Origin: Diplonema papillatum
Lineage: Eukaryota > Euglenozoa > Diplonemea > Diplonemida > Diplonemidae
Reading direction: 5' to 3'
DNA: 64,000 nucleotides
NCBI GenBank assembly: GCA_030068145.1
Contig: JAPJBO010000575.1
Location: 1-64,000 of the forward strand
How positions within the stretch are numbered: position 1 is the stretch's first letter; every line of letters begins with the position of its first letter. Below, one piece after another: positions 40,124 through 51,030 of this stretch. The translations under genes were made by a program, and so were the position numbers. The notes beneath the pieces were generated by a model. That model made no database searches. It saw only the letters and a list, made by a program, of their open reading frames with translations, and was not told where the DNA came from.

Positions 40124-43100
40124 TTAATCAAAGATGAGCTCCGTGTTGCCGCAGAAGTCGATCAACCCTGTCCCGGAACCGTGGCCGATCTTTGTTGCGT
40201 CAATCGCGCGGGAGCCATACCGCGTCTGGCACCATTTCCAGAAGGTTTCCATCTCGCGGTTCATGTGAATGTCGTCCAGAATCAGTAGCCCTCCGTAGTG
40301 GTACTTGTCCAAGAACTGTGTGGGGAGGGAAATCTTAAAAAGGAGACGAAGAGACAGGGGGAGTTAGTCTCGCCTTAGCATCCCCAGTATGTGCTCGTGG
40401 TCACCACTACCGCGCTGACCTTTCCCGAGAGAGAGAGAGAGAGGGAGGTCTCGTTCGGACCTTTACTCTTGGGGCGATTACCGCAAAATCGATCGAGGGG
40501 AGCAAGGAAGAGGGGGAAATTGCCTGTGGTATTCTTCCAATTCCGAATCCTTAAGTCTCCGAATCGTCCTTGCTTCTGAAGCGAGTGGACTTCAAACACT
40601 CAGGGCCGAATTCACCGGGAGAACCATTACAACTCACACAAGTGGGTCTTACACGCATACGCCCGCCACGAAACCCAGATTTATCTGTGTTTCGTGTGGG
40701 CTGCAGCACATTGACCCCTTTGATTCGATGAGTACCACACTTTGAGATTTCGCAAATGGCAGTCTCCTCAAGTAGTTCCCACAGCACAGGTGCTTGTACA
40801 AAATACTCGAGGGACTGCCTTGTGCTCATTTCGAAGGAGGCTAGAGGGGGAGAAAACAATACAACTACAATGGTGTGGTCGGTATAGCCAGGGGGAACTA
40901 CGGGGGAACTACGGGGAACTGACCTTGGGGTGTCTTTTTTTTTTTTTTTTGTAGTGGATTTTTTCAAACGCCACGCACCGGCGCCAAACCGGGAGCTTTG
41001 GAGTGAGCAAACCGGTTCCTCTTGCTTGGGCTTTCCACAGAAGGGCCAAGCCTTTTAAAAAATGGAGCCTTCGGGGTGTCGGGGGTGGTGCTTTCGTGAC
41101 GCCGGGGCATGAAGGATTCGTTGGAAAGTAGACTCGAACGCTATCGCAGGACTCGCAGAAGTCGGTTGACTCACACTTGCAGGACCTAAGTAAATCTCGC
41201 TACCGGGCCCCCTTCAACGTTCCCCAAGAGGACTGTAGGAAAAGCACAGTTGCCACCATTGCGTGCTTGTACTGGTCCTTGAAAATAATCGCGTTATCGT
41301 GACGGATGGCAGAGGCCTGACCGATCGAGATCTGCAGAATATCTTGGACATCCCACAGATAAAATTGGCAGCACGCAATCAAGAGTCCGGTGATAGACGA
41401 AGATATGTGCTTGAGTCCAACTTGTCTGCATGGAAGGGAAGCTGATAAGAAGTTACTGTCTGCATGGAAGGGAAGCTGAGAAGAAGTTACTTCTTCATAA
41501 ACTGCATGCCCTCACCCGAAGCATGCCATTCAAGGCTAATGTTGTTGTCGGCAAACTGCTCTACGATCTCTGGAATAGAAGGATGCAGAGCCCGAAGAAC
41601 CCAAGGCTTTGCCGTGTCCGAAGTCTCCCTCTCGCCAGCGAAAGAAGCAAACAAGCCAGAGCCTCTCCTTGCGCGCCATTCCGACACTCCAATCCCTCTT
41701 GGGTTTGGGCAATGGCGTTTGCATCAGCTCCTCTACTCTGGGAGAAACCGGAAGCTCTCCGGAGATGGTACCTGCATTCCAACTCGTCCTCTTGGGAAAG
41801 GCCAGTCGACGGCTGTATGCAAGTGGGCGGAGGTCCTAGGACTGCGAAGGCGTGACTACCCCACAAGAAGGACTCGCTGTCTCTCTGTTCTGCCCCTGCC
41901 GCCATAGCCATCTTATCCTCGGCCAAGCACCAGTTTCTCCTCCTGCAACGCAACCTTGCCTTCAGCATGGCCATTATGACTGTAATTCTGGTTATAAACC
42001 TTGCTCCTCGCTCGGGTTGCCGTCTTCGACCGCGACCGCCTCTGATAGTTTGGGTTAGAATGCAAATAATCTGTGGCGATTTGCGTATCTCTTCGTACGT
42101 GATGTGTCATTCTTTCGCCTCTTTAGCTCGACTTGATCGTCGCGCTCAGGCGCGCGTTTGGTGCCTCGCTTCTTCTTCGATTGCTCGTCCAGGTTCATCG
42201 GTTGCTGCACCGGCGCTTTCACACGCCGCACTTCACTTTCTGGTGCTCGTGGCACACCCGCTCACCCCACTTCGTGTTCCGTAGCGTTGAACACCGCCCA
42301 TCTCGCCGCACGCTCTGCCCTTCCACCTCCACACGTAGGGAAAAGATCCATCCGGCCGGGTTTCGAAGCGATCACGGGACCGCAGACCTTCGCGGCGGTC
42401 GGAGGAGAGAGGTGGTTCCAGGCGCTGCAGTATTGGCTGGATGGGATGTGCTGGTCGGTGGTGGGTGACGTCGCGATGGCAGAGCTCACCGTCGACTTTG
42501 AAGTGTGCACCAAACTAGATCTTCCGGGCAGTGTCGTAGCGACGACGGACGGGACACCGTTGAGCATGCGTGCGAGGGTACTCGCAAAACTGTTAAAAAC
42601 CGTCAGGGATGCGCTGGAGCGAAACGGCGACGGACCGCTTCTGCCAGGCAGGAAACTGGAGAAGATAGGGTCGCTGAGAACGGTGGGAGCCCCGTCGTGC
42701 CTCACGGGGTACGAGATGAGGCCGATCTTCCGTGGTGGTACGGAGACGATGGAAGTGCTCGAGACACAGCTGACGACGGCACGAGTTCAGCGACGAGGCG
42801 TGGGGGCGCGGGGCCTCTGGTAGAACATTTCCTGCTCTCCTTACCGCAGCTGATCCTGTCACTACCTGTCAAACCGTGACTCGCAGTCTGTCCTTCCTTC
42901 TCATCCTATTCCTTCCTCTTCGGGGCACGCAGGCGTGCATGGCGGCGTGGTGTTCCACCTCCCGACCACCGCCCCGCAGCTCGGGTAGACATCGCCCGCG
43001 AAACCCAGTTCCGTGAGCGCGAGCGGCTCGGACTCGCGCATGGCTGCCCACAGGGCGGCAGCTTCGGTGAGGGCTGCCCACCGGATGGCGGCCCTCAGTT

Positions 43101-44433
43101 CCTCCTCCTTATGGCCGCTCTGCGCAAGTTGGGGCCGTAATACTGCACCTTTGTAGCTCTTCCGCCCAGGGCCGACTGCAGAAAGTGGTCGCCACAAAGG
43201 AATTACCCCCCGAAATTCACCGATTTTGGCCTGGACCAGGTGGCTTGTCTCCTGGGGTCTTTGATCTTGATACGCTCGAATTACCCGAAATTGTCCTTAT
43301 TTTGTGACGAAAAAGTGCAAAGTAGCTTGGAAATGCTCTCCAGGACCCAAGGCTGCATACCTGAAGCACTCAGCAAAAAAACAAGAAACGAAAAAAAAAA
43401 AAAGACACCCCCCCCCCATGTTGAACTACGGGGGAACTACGGAACTGGCTCACCGACCACACCATACAAAGTGGGTCTTTTTTGTTGAACGCTTACGCCC
43501 GCCACTAAACCCAGATTTACCTGTGTTTCGTGTGGGCTACAGCACATTTACCTCCTTTGTTCTATCGCAACTGGCAGTCTCCTCAAGCATTTCCTACAAA
43601 GCAGGTGCTTATACAAAAAGAAAAAGTAAAGGACGCACCTTCATGAAGTCGTATTCGAAAGGGCGGGATTCCGGTAGGTGAAGCGTGTCGAGCAGCATCG
43701 CCCTCGACCCGAGAATCATTCTGCGCCACGCCGCGGACCCCGGCTTTGATTCATCGAGGATGAAGGACCGGATAAAGTGGATGTTCTGCGCTGTCATCTG
43801 TAAATCATCATTCGTGACCTCCTTGCTCGTGTGTGCGGATAGCGTCTTTTTCACGTGGCCAACGGTGTCCGCAACGTCTATGGAATACAGGCTACTGTAG
43901 ATGCCGTCCGCAAAAGCGACGGCTGAAGCGCCTTCCCGAGTGCCGAGTTCAACGAACAGCTGACTGCCTTGCTGCTTGCTGAAGTCATTGGAGAGCCACC
44001 GCAGCAGGGGGTAGTGCTCTTTGCCCACAATGTTGAAGAGGTGCTTTCTTTTCATGTCGTCGACGTCTTTCTCACGGTGGCAGCAGATGTCGAGGTGGCG
44101 AAAGTCCCGCTTTCCGCTGTATTGCATCAGTTCCGACTTCCGGATGACAATCTTGTCCGCGGGCAGCCTGCTGCAGATCCGCAAGTCCTCCCGCACGGCT
44201 TCAGTGCTAAGCGGAGGCAACGATGATGCTGCTGCTTGCGTTGCTTCTGCTTGCGATGCTGCTGCTTGCGATTCATTGCTTGCTACGGGACGCGGTTCCG
44301 GAGTAGTAACCTTCGGGTCATCAGGGCAGGCAGGAGCTGTCGGGCACACACACACACTGCACGTGCTCGGCCGCATAGCGAACATAAGCAGTCCAGACGC
44401 TACCATTATCTCGACCAGGAGCCGAGCAGCCAT
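40124..44433 (-). CDS. Membrane-anchored SAM-methyltransferase-like protein, two exons
   Basis: Exon 1 is 44433-43639 (265 codons) and exon 2 is 40315-40124 (63 codons plus stop). The donor is GAAG/GTGCGT, the acceptor CCCCACACAG, phase 0, giving 328 aa. Residues 5-20 (LLVEIMVASGLLMFAM) form an N-terminal signal anchor, followed by an Ala/Gln/Thr-rich stem (about 40-75), so a type II membrane or Golgi-like protein is likely. The catalytic domain shows FVELGTREGASAVAFADGIY (SAM-binding strand and loop, about 160-180), SLYSIDVAD, NIHFI and, across the junction, YDFMK/FLDKYHYGGLLILDDIH, where DD (279-280) sits where class I enzymes hold the acidic post-beta5 motif. It ends IGHGSGTGLIDF. The substrate is unknown; a sugar or other small hydroxylated acceptor is only a guess. 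ATG follows directly after CTCCCTCTAAAG, an acceptor-like site. Confidence 0.75.
40605..40872 (+). mobile_element. Family-L element with permuted halves
   Basis: The 3' part (GTGGGTCTTA ... GGTGCTTGTACAA) is followed directly by the 5' part (AAATACTCGAGGGACTGCC ... AATACAACTACAA). Tail meets head without spacing, as in a tandem dimer that has lost its outer halves. Confidence 0.65.
42158..42830 (+). mobile_element. Retroelement pol-like fragment (LINE or other), fossil
   Basis: A plus-strand coding fragment with WFQALQYWLDGMCW and AELTVDFEVCTKLDLPG resembles the C-terminal region of reverse-transcriptase polyproteins known from algal and protist genomes. It is a truncated remnant without RT core motifs. 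The family is not certain. Confidence 0.35.
43466..43620 (+). mobile_element. Family-L SINE-like element beside the splice donor
   Basis: A 5'-truncated copy (GTGGGTCTTTTTTGTTGAAC to GGTGCTTATACAAAAAG) whose 3' end lies about 15 bp from the 5' splice site of the methyltransferase-like gene, on the opposite strand. Confidence 0.75.
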
Positions 44434-44532
44434 CTTTAGAGGGAGGGGGGGCTCTTCTCTGTTGTGAGGCTGTTTTGCGCCGCGGTGTGAGCCGGTTCGG
44501 CGAGTACCAGATATTGCTGCTTGCTCAACTCA

Positions 44533-44612
44533 GGACAGCCAGCGTATCACGTAATACGTTAATGAGGTGGGATATATGTATCACGCTAGCTGGCATATGA
44601 TACGTGATACCG
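44533..44612. repeat. Small inverted-repeat element
   Basis: GCCAGCGTATCACGTAATAC on the left and GCATATGATACGTGATACC on the right are imperfect inverted copies around an AT-rich centre of about 40 bp. It may be a minimal MITE; no second copy is visible. Confidence 0.5.
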
Positions 44613-44789
44613 GATTTTCATGATCCACGCGTTTCAGCCTGTAAAGACGTCACGGGCTGAGAATCCAGATTTGGACAAAGCATGCAGGGCAACAAACTAC
44701 CCGAAGGCAGTTGATTTCTTTGGCCAAGGTTTCTCTGCCGGCGGAAGTTGTTTGGGTTAGCGTTTTTTTTTTTTTTTCCTTTTTGTCCA

Positions 44790-47700
44790 CAGGGCTCTCG
44801 CGCTCCACCCCTAGAGGCCCAAAAAGGGGGTGATTTCGGGTCCCCCACAATCTCTACCAACGCTGCAGAGACCCGTATGAAGAAGCAAAAAAAGAAGAAT
44901 ACCGGAAAGAGAAGGCCATTGGGGCGTGGTGCGCTTGAAAGGACACCTTGAAAGCCCCCCTAGTTTGTATCACACAATGCCCCCTTGAATGCAGCCAAGT
45001 CGCAGAAGTCCACCTGGCGGTTTTGCAACGACTTGAACTTCTGAAGGACGCGTGTGGACTGGTCTGCGGTCAATGTCTCCTGCCCACAAGTGCACATCAT
45101 GAGGATTGCTGATAGGCTCTTGTCGCTTAAGCTGTTGCGCAGGCTCGTCTTGATCAGTTTAAGACGGCTGAACACCCGCTCGCACTCAACAGACACCAAG
45201 GGTAAACAGAGGCCAATGAGCATTAGTTTTCGTAGGGTTGGGTACCGCAACTTCCCGGTAACGGTGTTTGCAAGGTTGAACAGAGTCTTGGAACCTGCGT
45301 CCTGACGTGCAGCGAAACTCATGTCACTGACGGCCTGTCGAAGCCCTGTCCACTCCCGCAGCACATCGTCACGTGTCAGCACGAGAAACGGCACATCACG
45401 CTTGGTGACTTTCGTGGTCGTCGAGGGGTCATCATTGTACACCACCTCTACATACCGCGAAGTAGACTCGTGGTTTCTTCTGCGAGGGACAAGCCTCTCC
45501 TCCAGGACGGGCTTCTCTGCATACGACAGGACCGATTCGCGTCCGTAGTGGTCGCACAGAGCACAGACTTCAACATCCCCGTAGGTCAGCTGCAATCTCT
45601 TATCGCTCGGGTGGTTCCGCACGTCGAAAATGCTGAACGAGTTGACGAACGTGCGGGATGCAAACCTGCGTTCGAGTTCAGCAACCACGTATGCCAGGTA
45701 CGGCTTTCCGACCTCTTCGTGGAACTTGTCAAAGGTCGCTCTCCCGATGTAAGCGTCCCCCGTTGCCGATGCATACAGCTGCAAAAATCCGCTATAGTGG
45801 AGACTGCGGTGAGGAGCGTTGCTTCTGCTCCGGATGGAGCTGATTGTCAAGTCGATCCCTTTGACACAATCCATGATGTTGTAGTCCCGCGTTTGGAACG
45901 CAAGACTCAGCGCGCTGAGGTCGCTCAGAACATCGCTTCCGAGACAGAGGGAGGCAACAAACTGCACAGACATCAGGTGGACGTGTAGGAAGCGCGCTGT
46001 ACTCAGCTCAGATGCAAGCTTCGCCAGTGCCCGAACAATAGCCGGATAAATGGTACGCACGGCATCTGTGCACGCAGTGAAAGCCAACCAGCGAGTTTCA
46101 GACGGTTCGACAATAGACCTTTGGGGTCCTTCGCAGCGGTCGGCGAGTTCCTCAAACGCACGGTCGATCTCACAAAGACGCTTTTGAGAGGCCGAGAAGA
46201 AGACCCACAGTTGGCGCAGCACCTGGAAGAACTGCTTCATCACTGGGATCGCAGTCGAGCTGTCGACACTCGCGAGTGAAAGCAGATGCGCGCAGCACCA
46301 GCTGAACAACGAAGAACAATTCGTCCTAGCGCGGAGGCGCTGCTGCGCTCCTAGATTGTCCGACGACATGCTTGTTGTGCCGTCAAGCGAGCACCCCACA
46401 AACGTGGTTTTCAGATTCTTGTTTTCTCCGTCGATTTGCAGTTCCTTGATCACAGCCTCAGCGTGCCCGCGTCCGGTCCGATCGTACAGGTTGGTCATGG
46501 ACCAAAACCGCTCTGTGACCTCTCCCTGCTCGGTCACCATCCGAACGGTGACAGCAATTTTGTGCTCCCTGGAGATGTCGTCGCTTCCGTCTGCACAAAC
46601 AGCCCAAAACGCAGCGTTGCTCAAGTGCATTGTGATGTCCTCTTTCAAGACTTCGCCAATGCAATGGAGAAGCTGGAGCAGAGCTTGAGCTGAGAGATAC
46701 GTGATGTCCTGTTGCATCCACTTCATGAATGCGGAATCACCCATGCAGTGCGCATAGTGTTGCATAGCTGGGCGAAGGTGAGAGAGGGGGCGGTTGTGCG
46801 ATAGCTCGAAGAACATAGAGTCGATGATTTTCTTGAGCTGGTCGGTGTTGTAGGTGCGACTCGTGTTGAGGTGTTCCAGGATGGCGGCAGGTGCACGACC
46901 GACGGATGTCGCGTGAATCTTCGACTTCGTGTGGTTCTGCAATGCAGCTTTCAACTTCCTGAGCTGAACAAAGCTCGTTTGCACGAAGATCTGGTTGGAA
47001 TCCGACCATTGGCACAGCCCGCACCTCAGTCCATCACTGCGTATCTCCAGCCACGGATGGTTCCCTTGGTGTCGGAGCAGGGTTTGCTTCTTGACTTTGC
47101 CAGTTTTTCCCGATGAGCTCTGGAACTCCACAAACCCTAGCTGGTCTTCATCCGGACTTTCCTCGTCATCAGAAGCATCAACATCGTGCACGTCCGCATC
47201 CGCCTCTTGCGCATCTTCAACGATGATGGCTGGACGAACAACTGCAACACGTTCCCGTTGTGCTCTCACGAACGAATCGTTGCTGCTGCACGACTCTTCG
47301 TCTGACTCGTGCATCAAACGGTGCGGGTGGAAGACGATCCCAGCTTCGTCAGGCGGCTTCAGACGCGGAACTGCACCGGTAGCAGTGCCCCCGAGAACAA
47401 GTGCTGATTGCGAACCGGTTGCGGCCACCGCAGCCCCTGTTGCCACGACCCCGTCCCGCTTCTTGTCGTGAGCTTTGATGAGCGCGAGAGCCTTTTCCTT
47501 CCCCGGCCAAGCAGGTCCTTGACCGATCACGTTTTGGAAGGGCGGTGTTTGTCGTTGCCGCGCCAGGGCCTGCAGCAGGATGTCGTCGGTCTTCCAGCTC
47601 GTATAGTCATACGACACCGTGACCGTGTGCTTCTTCTTCTTGTAAGCGACTTTGTACGACTCAGGTGCTCGACGCTTCACCGTTTTTTGTGTGAACAGAG

Positions 47701-48054
47701 GAGCTATTTGAGACATGGTTAGTGCCTTTTCTTGCGGTGTACTCCTCTTCCTTTCTTCGTCCCTGGAGGTATGGATATGGATTCCTTGTCACTTACCTAC
47801 TGGCCGTGGGCACCTCTTCGACACAGCCCTACCCGACAGCGCCTGACAGCCCCCCCCCCCCTGGACAGCCACACCCCCCAGCCCTGGATCAACACGTGTA
47901 CGCTACACGGTGTAGTACACCCCCCAGCCCTACCCCGGACCATTTTTTTTTTCGGGGGGGGGGGGGGATTTTTTAAAAAATCACCCCCCCATTTTTTTTG
48001 GGTTTTTTTTTTGGGGTGATTTTAGGGCTAAATCACCCCCCCGCGAGAGCCCTG
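44790..48054 (-). mobile_element. hAT-superfamily transposon
   Basis: The termini are CAGGGCTCTCGCG (44790-44802) and its exact complement (48042-48054), the CAGGG start being usual for hAT. A further GGGGGTGATTT block inside both ends is also inverted. One transposase frame fills the element. I could not see a convincing 5-8-bp target duplication (GTCCA left, CGTGG right), so either the ends have mutated or the exact boundary is off by a few bases. Confidence 0.7.
44960..47716 (-). CDS. hAT transposase with BED/TTF-like zinc finger, intact
   Basis: The ATG at 47714-47716 (MSQIAPLFTQ) opens 918 codons without interruption. The basic N-terminus is followed by a zinc-finger-like region (LRCGLCQWS ... 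NHTKSKIH) for end recognition. The RNase-H-like core carries TTFVGCSLDGTTSMSS with a likely catalytic Asp at 445, then WCCAHLLSLASVDSS and SETRWLAFTA, and the C-terminal hATC dimerisation region YPTLRKLMLIGLCLPLVSVE and CERVFSRLKLIKTSLRNSLS with a likely catalytic Glu at 846. The overall plan resembles the ZMYM/ZNF862-like branch of hAT proteins. Acidic residues separate the N-terminal part from the finger. The open frame suggests recent activity. Confidence 0.9.
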   Translation of the reverse strand: MSQIAPLFTQKTVKRRAPESYKVAYKKKKHTVTVSYDYTSWKTDDILLQALARQRQTPPFQNVIGQGPAWPGKEKALALIKAHDKKRDGVVATGAAVAATGSQSALVLGGTATGAVPRLKPPDEAGIVFHPHRLMHESDEESCSSNDSFVRAQRERVAVVRPAIIVEDAQEADADVHDVDASDDEESPDEDQLGFVEFQSSSGKTGKVKKQTLLRHQGNHPWLEIRSDGLRCGLCQWSDSNQIFVQTSFVQLRKLKAALQNHTKSKIHATSVGRAPAAILEHLNTSRTYNTDQLKKIIDSMFFELSHNRPLSHLRPAMQHYAHCMGDSAFMKWMQQDITYLSAQALLQLLHCIGEVLKEDITMHLSNAAFWAVCADGSDDISREHKIAVTVRMVTEQGEVTERFWSMTNLYDRTGRGHAEAVIKELQIDGENKNLKTTFVGCSLDGTTSMSSDNLGAQQRLRARTNCSSLFSWCCAHLLSLASVDSSTAIPVMKQFFQVLRQLWVFFSASQKRLCEIDRAFEELADRCEGPQRSIVEPSETRWLAFTACTDAVRTIYPAIVRALAKLASELSTARFLHVHLMSVQFVASLCLGSDVLSDLSALSLAFQTRDYNIMDCVKGIDLTISSIRSRSNAPHRSLHYSGFLQLYASATGDAYIGRATFDKFHEEVGKPYLAYVVAELERRFASRTFVNSFSIFDVRNHPSDKRLQLTYGDVEVCALCDHYGRESVLSYAEKPVLEERLVPRRRNHESTSRYVEVVYNDDPSTTTKVTKRDVPFLVLTRDDVLREWTGLRQAVSDMSFAARQDAGSKTLFNLANTVTGKLRYPTLRKLMLIGLCLPLVSVECERVFSRLKLIKTSLRNSLSDKSLSAILMMCTCGQETLTADQSTRVLQKFKSLQNRQVDFCDLAAFKGALCDTN

Positions 48055-48300
48055 CGTGGGGGTTACCCCCACGTAAGACCCCCCTTATAAATCACTGTTT
48101 TTGTCGGCCGCCCAATGTCCACTCTCCTTACTGTCTTTCTCCTTTCCGCTAGTCGCCTTTTTCACTGTCAATACAAGCATGCACTAATCGAGATATCTCA
48201 AAACGAGGGATGACCAACGAGCCGTCGCTGTGTTCTTCTCGCCGAGCCCTTTCCGTCCATAGCATGGCCAGTGACTTGTTGCTTTGGTCCTACAATTTGC
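48055..48300. other. Right flank of the hAT element, no gene recognised
   Basis: GTGGGGGTTACCCCCAC forms a short palindrome next to the transposon end (48056-48072). Nothing else is recognised. Confidence 0.4.
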
Positions 48301-48400
48301 GGTCAGCTAAGTTATGGATTTGTAATTTATGGACGAATTAATTTATTTTAGGCGATTTTTGGCGAATCCATAAATTAGAAATCCATAAATTAGAAAGCGG
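48301..48400. repeat. AT-rich inverted/direct repeat
   Basis: TTATGGATTTGTAATTTATGG on the left pairs with the double ATCCATAAATTAGAA on the right, which itself occurs twice in tandem. It is a possible foldback element or structured AT-rich spacer. Confidence 0.45.
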
Positions 48401-49654
48401 GGTGTATTCGGGCACAGCGGGAGGCACAGCTCTTGGGGTCATGGGTCGTTTCGGTTTCGGGTGGTGCGAGCGTGAGGCGTCTCTATCCAAGATGTTGGAA
48501 GAGGGCAGTACTCATGGCATTCACGGCGGGCAAGGGCACTTCACAAAGGCAGAACACACGGCCTCTGGATACAGCGACGACAACTTTCCTAGCCTGTGGA
48601 GCTACCACGAACTTCGCGGCATAGTCTGTAAAGGTCGGAGAGGCTGAATCAGGCTTGATCCGAGCCAGTTCGACGAGCACACGCGGGAGCTCTTCAACGT
48701 GCGTACTCTGCCGACCCTCCTCGACCCTCCGCAACCCCCCTCGACCCTCCGCCGATCCTCCGCAACCTTCCGCCGGCCCTCCCCCCCATGCACACCCGGA
48801 GCCCCACCCATAGTTCATGTGTGTACTGGAGTACACCTTGACACAACATCCGGACACGAATTTATACTTTTTTTTTTGCGCATTTGAGGTGCGCAAAAGA
48901 CCCCCTGTATTATCCTATGACTCGCACATAAGGGGAAAGGTTTTTTTCCCCTCGAACCTTAAGCGCCCACATGTGGACCACACGTATTTTCTCTGAGACC
49001 GAAAACGGAGCGTAAGCCCTGCACGTGCCATACTCTTTGGCTTGTTTTGATGTGTTCTCGGGAAAGGTCAGCGCGGTTGCGGTGTGACACTTTCGTGCGA
49101 GTGCCAGACACAGCATGTATTGCACGTCCTCGCCGAAGCTGTTTGCATCAAGGAAAAGGATAAACAAAGGAACCAGGCGCGGCCGCCTTAACAAGAGGGA
49201 CCCGAACCACGGAGACACGCCAAGGAAAGGAACGGAAAAAAGCTCATAGTTTCTTTTAGAGGTGCTAAGGGAAAAGGTTTGGAGACACTCCGCAAAAACT
49301 TGGATACCGTACACGGGGTGCTACCGACAAACTTAGGTCAAAGTGCAACTGCTGTGCACCAAACACACGGCCCAGCAGGGCGCATGGCGAGGTTCCTTGT
49401 CGCACACACACAGCCAGACCAGGGGTTCTGCTTACGAGTGACCCCTAAAGTCTCCGGTTGACTTTCGTTAGAATGTTCTTGTGTGCCCTGTATGAGCAAA
49501 AAAATGAAGGATCTATCGTTCAGATAGTATCGTTTCCTTCGCTGCAGCGGAAGGTTAGTTCCTGGACAAACAGAAATCTCCCTGCTTTTTTGAGTTCAAG
49601 GCTGAAACGTGACTGATGCAATCCAGCCACCAGCTTGCAATTCAACCCACAAAA
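48401..49654. other. Intergenic, no gene recognised
   Basis: It contains a tandem-like CTCCGCAACC/CTCGACCCTCCGC stretch (48715-48785) and inverted pieces of family T (48925-48995) and of the intron-4 minisatellite (49045-49100). No convincing exon is seen. Confidence 0.4.
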
Positions 49655-49856
49655 TGCTCGACGTAGCTGCTTCGACTCCGAATGGAAAAGAGGAAATATA
49701 GAGGTAGAGGGGCAAATACACTTCGAACCTTCGGATGGACGGCAGGTACAAGACTCATGCAGTTGACCGCCACGATCTTGCCCTGCAGCGAACTTCTACT
49801 CCTTGTCTGCAGCTGGATACGGCCGGTGGCACTCTGGACGAATCTGACAGGTAAGC
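49655..49856. repeat. Two dispersed repeat pieces
   Basis: 49655-49720 matches 271-335. 49795-49856 (GCAGCTGGATACGGCCGG ... CTGACAGGTAAGCA) resembles 35697-35750 (GCAGCTGGATCTGGCCGAGG ... CTGGCAGGTGAGCA). Both copies of the second keep a CAGGTRAGCA donor-like end, so an old duplicated exon cannot be excluded. Confidence 0.5.
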
Positions 49857-50269
49857 ACAGACACCCCCACATACGGTATTCTTTTCTTAGGTAGGTTAAA
49901 GGGTTAGGTCTCAGTTGTTTCGATTGCGGCATGATTGTCGGAGTGTTTTTTTTTTTTTTTTTTTTTTTTTGTTTCTTCAACCAACGGACGTTGCTCTCGG
50001 GAGAGGCACCTCAAAAAGGCTCTGGTAGCTACTTGGATCAGGAAGCTGCTTTCCCTGCGCCCCACTTCCTACATGCTGTCTCCTGGCCAACTGTCCCACT
50101 CGAAAAGCAGCTGGGGAGTGGGAAGATCGTTCTTCACAACATTTGCAGCTCCCAAACCCCAGCATTGTTTTCTTAGCTGAAGGAATTAAAAGTCGGAACA
50201 AGGTTGCGGTATGAACTTGCGTTGCCAAAAGATTCTGGAAGAGCGGTTCTCGAGACTTGAACGAGGCGC

Positions 50270-50460
50270 CAGTATTTAGAAAAAGATAAAGAGCTCGTCA
50301 CGCACACAACCGCGGCTGCTAATGATGATGATGATGGGAAGAGAGAGCTGTTTTCGTTGCCTGATCGTTACGTAAAACTGGATTCAGGACGCAAGTGAAA
50401 ACGCCACGGTTCGCGGCGACGAGCTTCTCATTTCCTTCAACTTTTCCTGTTTGGTAAAAA
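50270..50460. repeat. Dispersed repeat family W
   Basis: GAGCTCGTCACGCACACAAC, a (GAT)n tract, GCCTGATCG and CAGGACGCAAGTGAAAACGC are shared with 57200-57390 at high identity and with 15440-15692, where a short element interrupts it. Confidence 0.75.
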
Positions 50461-50779
50461 AGGAAGTAAGAATGGCCGTTCCGAGTGACAAGGAGTGGAC
50501 GATTTCAAGTACTTCCGAGAGGACGTTACTGCTTCTCACTTTCGGTGAAACGAGTTTGCTCTTGTACACTGTTCTGAGGACAGGTGCGTACAGTAAAAAC
50601 CCTGAAACCCCGAAAAGCACCTCCACTTAGTTGCAGAGTTGGTATCAACGGATACTGTGTCTCTTCACAGAGGAACAGACAGGCAACGCAAAGTGGAACC
50701 TCGGGTCGTGGGTGACGGGGGCGCAGCGTTGTTTTTGAGTACACATGTTCAAGGTCTTTTTGTTTTTGTTGCTTGGGCT

Positions 50780-51030
50780 ACAAGACTTTGGATGAAAAAA
50801 ATGCCTTCGCTCGTTCGCCGTCGTTTCAAAAACTGTTGCGTTGACGCATCCACACTTTTTGGGCCCTCTCTTCAGGTTGTTCTTCTTCTTTTTCACCTGG
50901 TATGTCTTGAGTTAGGGATCTCCATGTGAAGCACGGATTTGTAATGCATGATCTTCAGTTTGGTGTTGGTTCGCCGTTGCTCGGACTTACATTTTTGGAA
51001 CACATTGCAATGTCTCGAAAAAAGAAAGGG
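50780..51030. repeat. 250-bp duplicated segment, copy 1
   Basis: ATGCCTTCGCTCGTTCGCC to TTGCAATGTCTCGAAAAAAG is repeated at 52020-52290, with small indels. Copy 2 lies within a TIR element; copy 1 has no TIRs around it. Confidence 0.75.

Larger units (their letters stand above)
40316..43638. other. 3.3-kb intron of the methyltransferase-like gene
   Basis: It is filled with repeats: a GAGAGA piece of the intron-4 minisatellite family (40370-40450), two family-L SINE-like copies, a 34-bp tandem duplication (CTGCATGGAAGGGAAGCTGA at about 41427 and 41460) and a retroelement-like fragment (42158-42830). No further exon is needed to keep the frame. Confidence 0.6.

Noticed and set aside
41430-42110. 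Gene candidates on both strands upstream of the retroelement-like fragment
   Set aside because: Frames are open on both strands with no family, start or splice support. The region lies in the methyltransferase intron and includes a short tandem duplication.
47935-48010. Structured regulatory region formed by long G/C/T/A homopolymers
   Set aside because: It lies just inside the right end of the hAT element and is better explained as subterminal transposon sequence; homopolymer lengths may also contain sequencing errors.
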